13,399 bases of DNA from an uncultured bacterium (GCA_900549045.1 URNE01000022.1:1-13399); one strand, 5' to 3'; shown: positions 1 through 8,895, counted from the first letter of the stretch. Translations and numbers: made by a program. Notes: generated from the letters alone by a model not told the origin.

Positions 1-18
1 AGATTTATTTGTAATGCG

Positions 19-24
19 AAGGGA
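19..24 (+). promoter_or_regulatory. Ribosome binding site of the RND adaptor gene
   Basis: A purine-rich AAGGGA lies 6 nt before the ATG at 31 and supports that start. The 30 nt before the ATG are AT-richer than the genes around them. They are too short to show whether an upstream gene (for example a regulator or outer-membrane channel) or a promoter lies to the left. Confidence 0.55.
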
Positions 25-30
25 ACTGTC

Positions 31-1119
31 ATGTGGAAAAAAATTTTGAAGGTGTGCTCTGAACTGCTCGTCGGAGCTGTTGTCGTCGGAGGAGCAGTCT
101 ATTATTATCAGGTCATTCTTGCATCGGGCGGGACGGCGAAGAAGCGTGCTGCGGTGACACCCTCCGTTGTTGCGGAGGTGCAGAAAAAAGTGCAGTTCGC
201 CGATGTGATCGAAGCACTCGGAACCGGAAGCGCAAAAGAGGCTGTGGAGATTACGGCAACCGTTACGGCAAAAGTCGTTGAAATCAAGTTTGAAGACGGC
301 GACCGGGTGAAGGCGGGGCAGCTGCTCGTCCGGCTCGACGACGACAAGGAACGCGCGGAGCTTGCCCAGGCGGAAATCAACCTTGATGAGCAGGAGCGCG
401 AAATGGCGCGAATTGACCGTCTTTCCAAATCCAACGCGGTCTCTCAGAAGTCGATTGATGAACAGAAGACCAAGCTCGCACGTTCCAAAACTCTGCTGGC
501 CGTGGCGAAAACGCAGATTAACGACCGTCATCTCCATGCGCCGTTCGCCGGATGTCTCGGAATGCGTCTCGTCAGTCTCGGCGACCTCGTGACGCCCGGA
601 ACCAAAATCACGACCCTCGACGACATTTCTGAAATCAATGTTGATTTTTCCGTTCCCGAAAAATATTTTGCCGCGCTGAAAACCGGCTATGAAATCAGCG
701 TAAGGAGTCCGGCGTATCCGGATGAGACGTTCAAGGGAAAGATCACCGCGATTTCTCCGCGCATCAATCTCGACACCCGAATGGTGGAGGTGCGCGCCGT
801 CATCGACAACCGGGCGATGAAGCTGCGGCCCGGCATGATGTTCCTCGTCCGCGTCGATATGGGCAGCCGTTCGGCGCTGATGATTCCGGAGAAATGCGTG
901 GTCAGTCTCGGTGAAAAACAGTTCGTCTTCACCGCGAAAAGTGACGGACAGGTGACCCGTCGTGAAGTGACGCTCGGCAGCCGCCGCGGCGGGAAAGTGG
1001 AGGTCGTTTCCGGAATAAACGAGGGTGAAACCGTCGTTACGGAGGGGGTTGCAAAGCTGGTTGACGGAATGACGGTCAACTTCGTCAATCCGTCAAAAAC
1101 GGGAGAAGTGACGAAATGA
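31..1119 (+). CDS. RND efflux periplasmic adaptor (membrane fusion protein, HlyD/AcrA type)
   Basis: This 362-residue protein is the periplasmic link of a tripartite efflux pump, joining an inner-membrane RND transporter to an outer-membrane channel. Residues 11-30 form one hydrophobic segment after a Lys-rich start, so it is probably an inner-membrane anchor; no convincing lipobox is seen. Two half-lipoyl (barrel-sandwich) motifs lie at about 78-103 (VxIKFEDGDRVKAGQLL) and 166-198 (HAPFAGCLGMRLVSLGDLV). They flank a charged Lys/Glu/Gln-rich coiled-coil hairpin at about 104-164. A beta-barrel (about 200-278) and a membrane-proximal domain (about 284-352) follow. Length is typical of the family. 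The stop codon overlaps the start of the RND pump gene in an ATGA, so the two are translationally coupled. No TolC-like gene is visible, so the outer-membrane partner must be encoded elsewhere or to the left. The substrate cannot be told from the sequence. Confidence 0.95.
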   Translation: MWKKILKVCSELLVGAVVVGGAVYYYQVILASGGTAKKRAAVTPSVVAEVQKKVQFADVIEALGTGSAKEAVEITATVTAKVVEIKFEDGDRVKAGQLLVRLDDDKERAELAQAEINLDEQEREMARIDRLSKSNAVSQKSIDEQKTKLARSKTLLAVAKTQINDRHLHAPFAGCLGMRLVSLGDLVTPGTKITTLDDISEINVDFSVPEKYFAALKTGYEISVRSPAYPDETFKGKITAISPRINLDTRMVEVRAVIDNRAMKLRPGMMFLVRVDMGSRSALMIPEKCVVSLGEKQFVFTAKSDGQVTRREVTLGSRRGGKVEVVSGINEGETVVTEGVAKLVDGMTVNFVNPSKTGEVTK

Positions 1120-4100
1120 CGATCTGCCAGTTCTCCATTGTCCGGCCGGTCGCGACGATCGTGTTCATGCTCCTGCTTGTGGTGTTCGGCTTCATCTGCC
1201 TGAACCGCATGGCCGTGCGTGAATACCCGGATATCGACGTGCCGACGATTTCTATCGACACGACGTACGACGGGGCGTCGTCGAACGTCGTCGAAACGAA
1301 AATCACCCAGCGTATTGAAGACGCCGTGGCGGGGATCGAGGGGCTGGACACCATCTCCTCCATCAGCCGTGACGGACGCTCGCGCATTACTCTGGAGTTC
1401 AAAGTGGAGCGCGACATCGACGCGGCGGCGAACGACGTCCGCGACAAGGTCAGCCGCATTCTGAAGAAGCTTCCGGACGACGCCGACACACCGGTCGTCG
1501 CCAAGTACGACTCCAGCGGAAGCCCTGTTCTGATTCTTGCTCTTACCTCGAATAAAATGAGCCGCATGGAACTTACCGACTATGCGGACCGCTACCTCGT
1601 CGACCGCTTCTCCGTCATTGACGGCGTGGCGAGCGTCAGCATTTTCGGCGCGCAGGAAGAGGCGATGCGCATATGGCTGAACCGGCAGGCAATGGCGGCG
1701 CGCGGAGTGACGGCGGAGGATGTCATCAATGTTCTCAACTCGGAAAACGTAGAGAATCCGGGCGGACGGATCGAATCGTCCGAACGCGAGTTCACGGTCC
1801 GCCTGAAGCGGCAGTATGCCACGGAGAAGGATTTCCGGGATCTCGTCATCAAACGCGACAAGGCGGGCGACTACGTGCGGCTGCGCGACGTGGCGGAGGT
1901 TAAAATCGACTCGCGCCGTCCCCGTCAGAACTTTATGACGAACAAGGAGCCGATGGTCGGACTCGGCATTCACAAGCAGTCCAAATCGAACGCGCTTGTG
2001 ATTTCCGACGGTGTCAGAAAGCTGGTTGCAGAACTCAACAAGAGCGGCCTGCCGGAGGGAATGCAGATCAAGGTGATCCGCGATGAAGCGCTGTTCATCA
2101 ACGCCTCGATTCATGAAGTGCGCGATTCGCTGATCATCTCCGCCGTGCTGGTTCTGCTGATCATCTTCCTGTTTCTCGGCAGTTTCCGGGCGTCGCTGAT
2201 TCCGGCGGTGACGGTTCCCATTTCCCTGGTCGCGACGTTCATCGTGCTTTACGTTTTCGGCTACAGCGTGAACCTGCTGACGCTTCTGGCGCTGGTTCTG
2301 GCGATCGGCATGGTGGTCGACGACGCGATTGTGATGCTGGAGAACATTTACCGCCGCATTTCTCTCGGCGAGAAACCGCTTCTGGCGGCGACGCGCGGGG
2401 CGAATCAGGTGATTTTCGCTGTGATTGCGACGACGCTGGTGCTGGCGGCGGTCTTCATGCCGATCAGCCTCTGGTCGGGCAAGACAGGCAAACTGTTCAC
2501 CGAATTCGCTGTCGCCATGACCGCAGCAGTCTGTTTTTCAAGTTTCATCGCACTGACCCTGACGCCGATGATGTGTTCGAAAATGCTGAAACCGCAGTCG
2601 GCGTCCGAAAAAGGCTGGATGATCCGCTGCGTGGATGCGTGCATGGCGTTTCTCGAACGGATTTACGACCGCTCGCTCCGCTTCGTCGCCCGGTTCAAAA
2701 TTGTCACGGCGGCGGTCTTTTTCGCCATATGCATTCTGATGATCGCGGGCTGGATGCGTCTGCCTTCGGAATATGAACCGACCGAAGACCGCGCGGTGAT
2801 CATGACCCGCATTATCGCCCCCGAGGGAACCAACTATTACGCGATCAACGACTATGCGGGCGATGTGACGAACGTTCTCTACAAGCCTGTCGCCGACGGA
2901 AATGCGAACAGTCTCATGGTGGTTCTTCCCTCGTTTGGCGAGAGCGACGGCGCGGCGAACACTGGTTTCTGCATTCTCGAACTTCAGCCATGGAACATGC
3001 GCACGCTCAATTCTCAGCAGATCATGAATTCGCTGCGTCCGGAGCTGGCGAAGATTCCGGGGATCAACGCCATTCCGTTTCTCCCGAGCGGACTCGGCGG
3101 ATTCGGAACGCCGGTGCAGTTCGTGATCGGCGGCCCCGATTACGACGAACTGGTCAAATGGCGCGACGTCATTCTCGAAAAATGCCGCTCGTATCCCGGG
3201 TTCGTCGATATCGACTACGATTACAAGGAGACCACGCCCCAGCTGCATGTCGCAGTCGACACAAAGCGCGCGCAGGAGCTCGGCATCTCCGCGCTTTCCA
3301 TCGGAACCACGCTCGAAACGATGCTCGGTTCCAAGCAGGTCACGACGTTCGTCGACCGCGGTCAGGAGTACGACGTCATGCTTCAGGCCGGACGCGAAAG
3401 CCGCGCGACGCCTCAGGATCTGCGCAACATCTATCTGCGTTCCAAATATTCCGGCGAGCTGATTCCGCTCGACAACCTCGTCAAACTGGAGGAACGCGGC
3501 GATTCGGGACGGCTCGGACGCTACAACCGCGTGCGTTCGATTACGCTTCAGGGCAACGTCGCCCCCGGCTATGCGCTCAGCGATGTGCTGACGTTCCTCG
3601 AAAACACCGTGCGCGAAAATCTGCCGGAATATGCGCAGATCGGCTACAAGAACCAGTCGAAAGAGCTGAAACAGACTTCCGGTTCGATGCTGTTCATCTT
3701 CGCCCTCGCCCTGATTGTTTCGTACCTGGCATTGAGCGCGCAGTTTGAGAGCTTCATCAGCCCGCTGGTGGTGATGCTGACCGTTCCGCTCGGCATGATC
3801 GGCGCGATTGCTGCGCTGAATCTGATGGGCTTCACCATGAACATTTACACACAGATCGGCATCATCATGCTGATCGGCCTGGCGGCGAAAAACGGCATTC
3901 TGATCGTGGAGTTCGCCAACCAGCTGCGGGATGACGATGTTCCGTTCGAAGAGGCGCTCTTCCAGGCGGCGAAACTGCGTATCCGCCCGATTCTCATGAC
4001 CGGCATTTCGACTGTCGCGGGAGCGATTCCGCTGCTGCTTGCGACGGGTGCGGGCGCGGCAAGCCGCCGCTGTCTCGGCGCGGTGGTGTTTTACGGCGGA

Positions 4101-4235
4101 CTCTCCGCGTGCATCCTGACTCTCTTCGTGGTTCCGGTCGGCTATCTGATTCTCGCCCGCTGGCAGGCTTCGCCGAACGCTCTGCTGAAACGTCTGCAGA
4201 AGGAGGATCGTGAAAATCCCGTCACGATTCATTGA
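1116..4235 (+). CDS. RND efflux transporter permease (AcrB/HAE1 type)
   Basis: The 1039-residue protein is a proton-driven inner-membrane exporter of the hydrophobe/amphiphile efflux (HAE1) family. It shows the duplicated RND plan: TM1 at about 12-31, a large periplasmic porter loop to about 337, TM2-TM6 from 338 to about 490, TM7 near 530-548, a second periplasmic loop to about 856, and TM8-TM12 to the end. The proton-relay residues are present: paired aspartates D402 and D403 in GMVVDDAIVMLENI (TM4) and K925 in GLAAKNGILIVEFANQ (TM10). The N-terminal SIVRPVATIV and EYPDIDVPTI motifs are typical. The start overlaps the adaptor stop (ATGA), with GGAG at 1102-1105 as Shine-Dalgarno. Full length fits a functional pump. 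Likely substrates are drugs, detergents or bile-type compounds, but specificity cannot be inferred. Confidence 0.97.
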   Translation: MTICQFSIVRPVATIVFMLLLVVFGFICLNRMAVREYPDIDVPTISIDTTYDGASSNVVETKITQRIEDAVAGIEGLDTISSISRDGRSRITLEFKVERDIDAAANDVRDKVSRILKKLPDDADTPVVAKYDSSGSPVLILALTSNKMSRMELTDYADRYLVDRFSVIDGVASVSIFGAQEEAMRIWLNRQAMAARGVTAEDVINVLNSENVENPGGRIESSEREFTVRLKRQYATEKDFRDLVIKRDKAGDYVRLRDVAEVKIDSRRPRQNFMTNKEPMVGLGIHKQSKSNALVISDGVRKLVAELNKSGLPEGMQIKVIRDEALFINASIHEVRDSLIISAVLVLLIIFLFLGSFRASLIPAVTVPISLVATFIVLYVFGYSVNLLTLLALVLAIGMVVDDAIVMLENIYRRISLGEKPLLAATRGANQVIFAVIATTLVLAAVFMPISLWSGKTGKLFTEFAVAMTAAVCFSSFIALTLTPMMCSKMLKPQSASEKGWMIRCVDACMAFLERIYDRSLRFVARFKIVTAAVFFAICILMIAGWMRLPSEYEPTEDRAVIMTRIIAPEGTNYYAINDYAGDVTNVLYKPVADGNANSLMVVLPSFGESDGAANTGFCILELQPWNMRTLNSQQIMNSLRPELAKIPGINAIPFLPSGLGGFGTPVQFVIGGPDYDELVKWRDVILEKCRSYPGFVDIDYDYKETTPQLHVAVDTKRAQELGISALSIGTTLETMLGSKQVTTFVDRGQEYDVMLQAGRESRATPQDLRNIYLRSKYSGELIPLDNLVKLEERGDSGRLGRYNRVRSITLQGNVAPGYALSDVLTFLENTVRENLPEYAQIGYKNQSKELKQTSGSMLFIFALALIVSYLALSAQFESFISPLVVMLTVPLGMIGAIAALNLMGFTMNIYTQIGIIMLIGLAAKNGILIVEFANQLRDDDVPFEEALFQAAKLRIRPILMTGISTVAGAIPLLLATGAGAASRRCLGAVVFYGGLSACILTLFVVPVGYLILARWQASPNALLKRLQKEDRENPVTIH

Positions 4236-4237
4236 TT

Positions 4238-5545
4238 ATGGAAGAAGGACTGCTTTTTGAACAACCCGGAGACCGGCCGCTTGCCGATCGGCTCCGTCCG
4301 GAAACGATCGACGACATCGTCGGGCAGGAGCATCTGCTCGGTCCCGACGGCCCGATCCGCAAGATGCTGGAGACGAAACGCATTTCCAGCTTCATTCTGT
4401 GGGGACCGCCCGGATGCGGAAAGACCACGATCGCACGGCTGATGGCGAACGGAACCGACATGCATTTCGTCGCTCTCTCCGCCGTCTTTTCCGGAATCGC
4501 CGATCTCCGCAAGGCGTTCGATGAAGCCGCAAAGCGGCGGCTTTACGGGGAACGGACCCTGCTGTTCGTCGACGAGATCCACCGCTTCAACCGCGCACAG
4601 CAGGACGGATTTCTCCCCTATGTTGAAAACGGAACGGTGACGCTTGTCGGAGCGACGACGGAAAATCCGTCGTTCGAGCTCAACAGCGCACTCCTTTCCC
4701 GCTGCAAGGTCTTCATTATGAAACCGCTGGATTCCGCCGCGCTTCAGCAGATCATTGAACGGGCGGAAAAAATCGTCGGACGCAAACTCCCGATTGACGA
4801 TGACGCCGTGTCGATGGTCCGCGATCTCGCCGACGGCGACGGGCGTTACCTCATAAATCTCATTGAAAGCATTTACGATCTCGCCCCGCCGGACGGTGTG
4901 ATGAACCGGACGGAGGTGGAAAAAATCGTCCAGCATCGCGCACCGGTTTACGACAAGGACGGCGAGGGGCATTACAATCTCATCAGCGCGCTGCACAAAT
5001 CTCTGCGCGGTTCGGATACCGATGCGGCGCTCTACTGGGCGGCGCGCATGATCGAGGGCGGAGAAGACCCGCTTTACCTGCTGCGCCGTCTGACGCGGTT
5101 CGCAATGGAGGACGTCAGCCTTGCCGATCCCCAGGCTCTGCCGATGGCGGTGGCGGCGTGGGACGCCTACGAACGGCTCGGCTCTCCGGAAGGGGATATC
5201 GCGATTGCCGAACTCGTCATTTACCTCGGAACCGCGCCGAAATCGAACAGCGCGGAGGTCGCGTGGAACAAGGCGCGCGCGGCGGCGAAACAGTTCTCGT
5301 CGCTCAATCCGCCCGCGCATATTCTGAATGCACCGACCAAATTCATGAAGGAGATCGGTTACGGCAAAGGGTATGTTTACGACCACGACACGCCGGAAGG
5401 CTTCTCCGGTCAGGATTATTTCCCCGAAACGATGCCGCGCCAGCGTTTCTACAATCCCCCGGAACGGGGCTTCGAGCGCGAAATTCTGCGGCGTCTGCAG
5501 TATTGGGAGCGTCTGCGCGCGGAAAAGAAAAAGTCGGGACGGTGA
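4238..5545 (+). CDS. rarA: Replication-associated recombination protein A (RarA/MgsA AAA+ ATPase)
   Basis: RarA is a clamp-loader-related AAA+ ATPase that acts at stalled replication forks and single-strand/double-strand DNA junctions. From the ATG at 4238 it has 435 residues. It begins with the family's PLADRLRPETIDDIVGQEHL. Walker A is GPPGCGKT at 56-63, Walker B is LLFVDE at 108-113 followed by IHRFN, sensor 1 is GATTENPSFE at about 138-147, and the arginine finger is probably R155 in ALLSRC. The C-terminal half has the MgsA tetramerisation region (ALHKSLRGSDTDAALYWAARM, then GDIAIAELVIYLGTAPKSN). Two starts are possible: TTG at 4232, overlapping the pump stop as TTGA, or ATG at 4238, 2 nt after that stop. 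I prefer ATG. Neither has a good Shine-Dalgarno, because the AGGAGG at 4201-4206 is about 30 nt away, so translation is probably coupled to the pump gene. Confidence 0.96.
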   Translation: MEEGLLFEQPGDRPLADRLRPETIDDIVGQEHLLGPDGPIRKMLETKRISSFILWGPPGCGKTTIARLMANGTDMHFVALSAVFSGIADLRKAFDEAAKRRLYGERTLLFVDEIHRFNRAQQDGFLPYVENGTVTLVGATTENPSFELNSALLSRCKVFIMKPLDSAALQQIIERAEKIVGRKLPIDDDAVSMVRDLADGDGRYLINLIESIYDLAPPDGVMNRTEVEKIVQHRAPVYDKDGEGHYNLISALHKSLRGSDTDAALYWAARMIEGGEDPLYLLRRLTRFAMEDVSLADPQALPMAVAAWDAYERLGSPEGDIAIAELVIYLGTAPKSNSAEVAWNKARAAAKQFSSLNPPAHILNAPTKFMKEIGYGKGYVYDHDTPEGFSGQDYFPETMPRQRFYNPPERGFEREILRRLQYWERLRAEKKKSGR

Positions 5546-5548
5546 CGC

Positions 5549-7012
5549 ATGGCGCGCTCCGATTTTCATCCCGGCGACATTCCGGCGAAACCGGGCGTGT
5601 ATGTCTACCGCGACCGCTTCGGGACGGTGATTTACGTCGGCAAGGCTTCGAACCTGCGCCGCCGCATGTCGCACTACTTTCAGCCCTCGCAGCAGCTTCG
5701 CGCCGATCCCAAGCTCCGTTCGCTTATCAATTCGATAGACACCTGGGAGACCTTCATCGTCAAAAACGAAGATGAAGCGCTGCTGCTGGAGTCGCGCTTC
5801 ATCAAGGAATACGCGCCGCATTACAATATTCTGCTGCGTGACGACAAGCGTTATCCGATGCTCAAAATCGACCGGAACGAGAAGTTTCCCCGCATCCGTC
5901 TGACGCGTCTGAAGAAGAAGGACGCATGTCTTTATTTCGGTCCGTTTCCGCACGGATTCGCGCTTCGCAAGCTGAGCGAATATCTGACGAAACGGTTCGG
6001 TCTGCGCTCCTGCAAATCGCTTGCTCCGGATGCGGAGGACCGCAAGCACTGTCTTGCCGGAACGGTGCGCGACTGCTGCCGTCCGTGCGTGGGCGAGGTG
6101 ACGGAGGAGGAGTATATGGCGCGGGTGGATCGCGTGGTTGCGATTCTGAACGGCGACACGAAGGAGATCGCGGAGGAGCTGAAGGCGAAGATGCTGGATG
6201 CCGCCGTCGCGAAACAGTTTGAGAAAGCCGCGTCGTACCGCGACGTCCTGAGCAACCTCCAGTCGGTTCTGGGGAACAAGGTCCGCTCCTTCGAGCACGC
6301 ACACATCCCGTCTGAAGCGGGGAAGGAGGCCGTGCTGGACTTGCAGAAGGCTCTGCATCTTCCGAAGCCGCCGCGCGTGATTGTCGGATTCGATATTTCC
6401 AATCTCGGCACGACCTTCGCCGTGGCGAGTCTGGTCTGTTCGCGCGACGGACGTCCGGACAAATCCAATTACCGCCGTTTCCGCATCAAAACCGTGGAGG
6501 GGCAGAACGACTTCGCAATGATGAACGAGGTCGTCAAGCGTTATTTTTCGCGTCTCCTGGAGGAGAAGCGTCCGCTTCCGGATTTGCTGATGGTCGACGG
6601 CGGCAAGGGACAGCTTCATCTTGCGCTGGAAGCTCTGATTTCGATCAACTGCCCGCCGTTTCCGGTTGTCGGTCTGGCGAAGAAGAACGAGGAGATATAC
6701 ATTCCGGGACGGAGCGAGCCGATCGTGCTGGACCGGGACCGTCCGGCGCTGAAAATCCTTCAGGCTCTGCGTGATGAAGCGCACCGTTTTGCGGTTTCAT
6801 ACAACCGCCGGCTGCGTCTGAAGCGGATATCCGAATCGCTTCTGGATGAGATTCCCGGACTGGGAGAAGCCCGCCGCAATTCGCTGCTGCGCGAATTCGG
6901 TTCTGTTGCGATGATCCGGAAAGCCTCCGCGGAAGAGATTGCTTCGCGTGTCCGCGGAATCGGTGCGGAATTCGCCGCCGCGATTCATGATTTTCTTCAG
7001 ACGCACAAGTGA
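5549..7012 (+). CDS. uvrC: UvrC-type excinuclease subunit, short form
   Basis: UvrC makes the two incisions around a lesion in UvrABC nucleotide excision repair. This protein has 487 residues against about 600 for typical UvrC. Seen in order: GIY-YIG nuclease at about 13-95 (PGVYVY, IYVGKASNLRRR, likely catalytic R39 and E81); a cysteine set C154, C168, C176, C180 matching the iron-sulfur cysteines of Escherichia coli UvrC; a UVR (UvrB-binding) helical hairpin at about 205-240; an RNase-H-like nuclease with D282, D321, D350 and H412; and helix-hairpin-helix DNA binding at about 430-485. E. coli catalytic residues are D399, D438, D466 and H538. The first three are spaced almost identically here, but the UVR-to-first-Asp distance is about 42 residues instead of about 160. 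The missing length is therefore all in that middle segment. FDISH of the family reads FDISN here. The ATG is 3 nt after the rarA stop with only a weak GGGA 9 nt upstream. Confidence 0.93.
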   Translation: MARSDFHPGDIPAKPGVYVYRDRFGTVIYVGKASNLRRRMSHYFQPSQQLRADPKLRSLINSIDTWETFIVKNEDEALLLESRFIKEYAPHYNILLRDDKRYPMLKIDRNEKFPRIRLTRLKKKDACLYFGPFPHGFALRKLSEYLTKRFGLRSCKSLAPDAEDRKHCLAGTVRDCCRPCVGEVTEEEYMARVDRVVAILNGDTKEIAEELKAKMLDAAVAKQFEKAASYRDVLSNLQSVLGNKVRSFEHAHIPSEAGKEAVLDLQKALHLPKPPRVIVGFDISNLGTTFAVASLVCSRDGRPDKSNYRRFRIKTVEGQNDFAMMNEVVKRYFSRLLEEKRPLPDLLMVDGGKGQLHLALEALISINCPPFPVVGLAKKNEEIYIPGRSEPIVLDRDRPALKILQALRDEAHRFAVSYNRRLRLKRISESLLDEIPGLGEARRNSLLREFGSVAMIRKASAEEIASRVRGIGAEFAAAIHDFLQTHK

Positions 7013-7061
7013 GTGCGGGCTTGAGAGACCGATTCTCTTTTGTCAGCGCCGCACGCCTTTT
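7013..7061 (+). terminator. Weak branched terminator-like structure after uvrC
   Basis: Directly after the uvrC stop, GTGCGG (7013-7018) can pair with CCGCAC (7049-7054). A second small stem, AGAGA with TCTCT (7024-7028 and 7034-7038), lies inside it. The outer stem is followed by GCCTTTT. The stems are short and the internal loop is large, so this is only a candidate for ending the efflux-rarA-uvrC transcript. The rest of the 139-nt convergent gap (to 7151) has no other strong signal that I can see. Confidence 0.3.
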
Positions 7062-7151
7062 CTGCAGCGGAGCCCAACGGATGTTGCAGTCTGCGAAGGC
7101 CGGGATTCGAGGAAAAGGTGAAGACAGGCATGCATCGCTCTGAGGAGACCT

Positions 7152-8891
7152 TCAGGAGCGCATCCCTGCAATTTCCGTTTTCGTCTCGGCTTTTGCCGGG
7201 GCGGGGAAGCGGAATACGGCGTCGCAATGGTCGACGGAGGTCTGACGATGGGCGATGACCAGCATCGTGTATTTGCCGCGGAGGGAGGAGAGAGCTTCCA
7301 CAAACGCGGTTTCCGTGGCGTTGTCCAAAGCGCTCGTGGCTTCATCGAAAATCAGAAAAGCCGGGTTCGGGTAGAGGGCTCGGGCGATCGCAAGACGCTG
7401 ACGCTGTCCGCCCGAAAGATTGCGTCCGTTTTCCGTAAGCACATGGTCGATTCCGTTGGTCTGGCTGAGTACAAAGTCCTCCGCCTGCGCAATTTTCAGA
7501 CATGCCGCGATTCGCGCACGGTCGATCTGATCCGTCGGAATGCCGATGGCGATGTTCTCCGCAATCGTTCCGTTCATGAGAGAGATGTTCTGCGGGACAT
7601 AACCGATCTGCGCGCGCCATGACTCCAGATTTCCGCGAATGTCCCGTCCGTCGACAAGGACGCGTCCCGAATCCGGGGGGAAGAGGCCTGTGATGAGGTC
7701 GCCGAGGGTTGTTTTCCCGCATCCGGTCGGCCCCGAAAATGCGAGCGAGGTGTTTTTGGGAATCGTGAGCGAGACGTTCTGCAGAACCGGGAAATCCTTG
7801 TCATACCCGAAAGAAAGGTTTTCAACACGGATTTCATGTTCGAAGGTGATTGGGGGTTCGGACGGCGGAGCTTCCAGCCGGATGGCCTGGAGGTCCTTGT
7901 AGATTTTGTCGAAGAAGAACTGATATCCGCGGATGAGCACCCAGTTGTACTGAATGCGGGCGACGGAGGGAGTCATGCGCATCAGGGCGAGTCCGATGAA
8001 GGAAATCTGCAGAGCGATTGAGGTCGGTGCAATGCCGCAGAGCAGAAGAACCACAATTGTTCCCATCCCGAGGAAGACGACGCCCGCTTCGATTGCAAAG
8101 CGGGGAATCTGTCCGTAAATGAACTGGAGACGCGGCATTTCAATGGCTTCATATTCGAGTTTGTGTCCCTCGCGGACGAATGGTTTGCTCCGGTTTGCCA
8201 GTTTGATCTCCTTCAGGGCGTTGGCGGTGAACAGAATGAATGAATTCAATTTCGCGGCGCGCTCGAAGGTCAGTGCCGCAAGGTGCTGAACCATCTTCTT
8301 CATGAAAAGCAGCAGCGGGACGGAGAAGATCGTTCCGGAAACGGCGATTCCGAGAGCGGAATACGGGGCGAGAATGAACACCGAAAGCAGAATCAGCAGA
8401 ACCAGGGCTGCTTCGGATGTCAGCATCATCAGGGCGCTGATGAAGTGCGGGATGACATTGCGGGTCTGCTGAAGTTTTTCGACCATTCCGCCGGTGGAGC
8501 CTTTCAGATGAAAACGGTAATCTCCCTCAATGTAGCGTTTCAGCAGATCCGAACCGAGGCGCGCGGAAAGCGTGTAGGCAAACCGGGTCTGGAGCAGGGC
8601 AATGAGGTAAAGAAGAATGTTTTTTGCCACAAAGAAGAGAGCGCAGACCATGCAGAGCAGGATCATCAGCGAGTTGTTGGAGAGGCTGCCCGTGAAGTTC
8701 CGGATATAGACGAGGTACGTGTTCTGCTCGAACAGTTCCGGATTCAGGAACAGGGCGATGACCGGCATGATGAGACCGAGTCCGCAGAGTTCCAGAAGGT
8801 CGGAAAAGAAAACCAGAACGGAAATGAAGATCAGGCGGTATTTTTCTGCCGGATAAAGAATCGCGCGAATCTGGTTGAGCAGCCGGAGCAT
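7152..8891 (-). CDS. ABC exporter, fused membrane and ATPase domains (PglK/MsbA-like)
   Basis: This is a 579-residue half-transporter expected to work as a homodimer in the inner membrane. The N-terminal 330 residues hold about six membrane helices (roughly 20-48, 75-101, 152-172, 175-197, 262-285, 288-306). The ATPase domain starts at about 353. Walker A is GPTGCGKT at 387-394, the Q-loop glutamine is Q434 (YVPQN), the signature is LSGGQ at 492-496, Walker B is LIFDE at 513-517 with a D-loop SALD, and the switch histidine is H548 (IAHR). The start region DLLELCGLGLIMPVIALFLNP resembles exporters that flip lipid-linked oligosaccharides (PglK/WlaB) and related envelope exporters. Substrate assignment is inference, since no glycosyltransferases are nearby. 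Its ATG is 4 nt after the stop of the radical SAM gene and its Shine-Dalgarno lies inside that gene, so the two are co-expressed. A short Lys/Glu/Ala-rich tail follows the ATPase. Confidence 0.93.
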   Translation of the reverse strand: MLRLLNQIRAILYPAEKYRLIFISVLVFFSDLLELCGLGLIMPVIALFLNPELFEQNTYLVYIRNFTGSLSNNSLMILLCMVCALFFVAKNILLYLIALLQTRFAYTLSARLGSDLLKRYIEGDYRFHLKGSTGGMVEKLQQTRNVIPHFISALMMLTSEAALVLLILLSVFILAPYSALGIAVSGTIFSVPLLLFMKKMVQHLAALTFERAAKLNSFILFTANALKEIKLANRSKPFVREGHKLEYEAIEMPRLQFIYGQIPRFAIEAGVVFLGMGTIVVLLLCGIAPTSIALQISFIGLALMRMTPSVARIQYNWVLIRGYQFFFDKIYKDLQAIRLEAPPSEPPITFEHEIRVENLSFGYDKDFPVLQNVSLTIPKNTSLAFSGPTGCGKTTLGDLITGLFPPDSGRVLVDGRDIRGNLESWRAQIGYVPQNISLMNGTIAENIAIGIPTDQIDRARIAACLKIAQAEDFVLSQTNGIDHVLTENGRNLSGGQRQRLAIARALYPNPAFLIFDEATSALDNATETAFVEALSSLRGKYTMLVIAHRQTSVDHCDAVFRFPAPAKAETKTEIAGMRS

Positions 8892-8895
8892 TCGT

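Noticed and set aside
687..2114. Minus-strand open frame of 475 codons across the adaptor/pump junction
   Set aside because: It spans the junction of two clear plus-strand genes and has antisense-type composition without any recognisable domain.
2538..4232. Minus-strand open frame of 564 codons opposite the RND pump
   Set aside because: It has a low-complexity Arg/His/Gln/Asp-rich composition typical of antisense frames and no motif. The pump gene on the other strand is intact.
4229..6784. Minus-strand open frame of 851 codons opposite rarA and uvrC
   Set aside because: rarA and uvrC happen to share a reading frame, and the GC-rich codon usage avoids stops on the opposite strand. The translation is Arg/His-rich with no domain, while both plus-strand genes have full catalytic motifs.
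7040..7258. Short plus-strand frame across the convergent gap
   Set aside because: It continues into the antisense of the ABC exporter, has no ribosome site and shows Arg/Ser/Gly-rich shadow composition.
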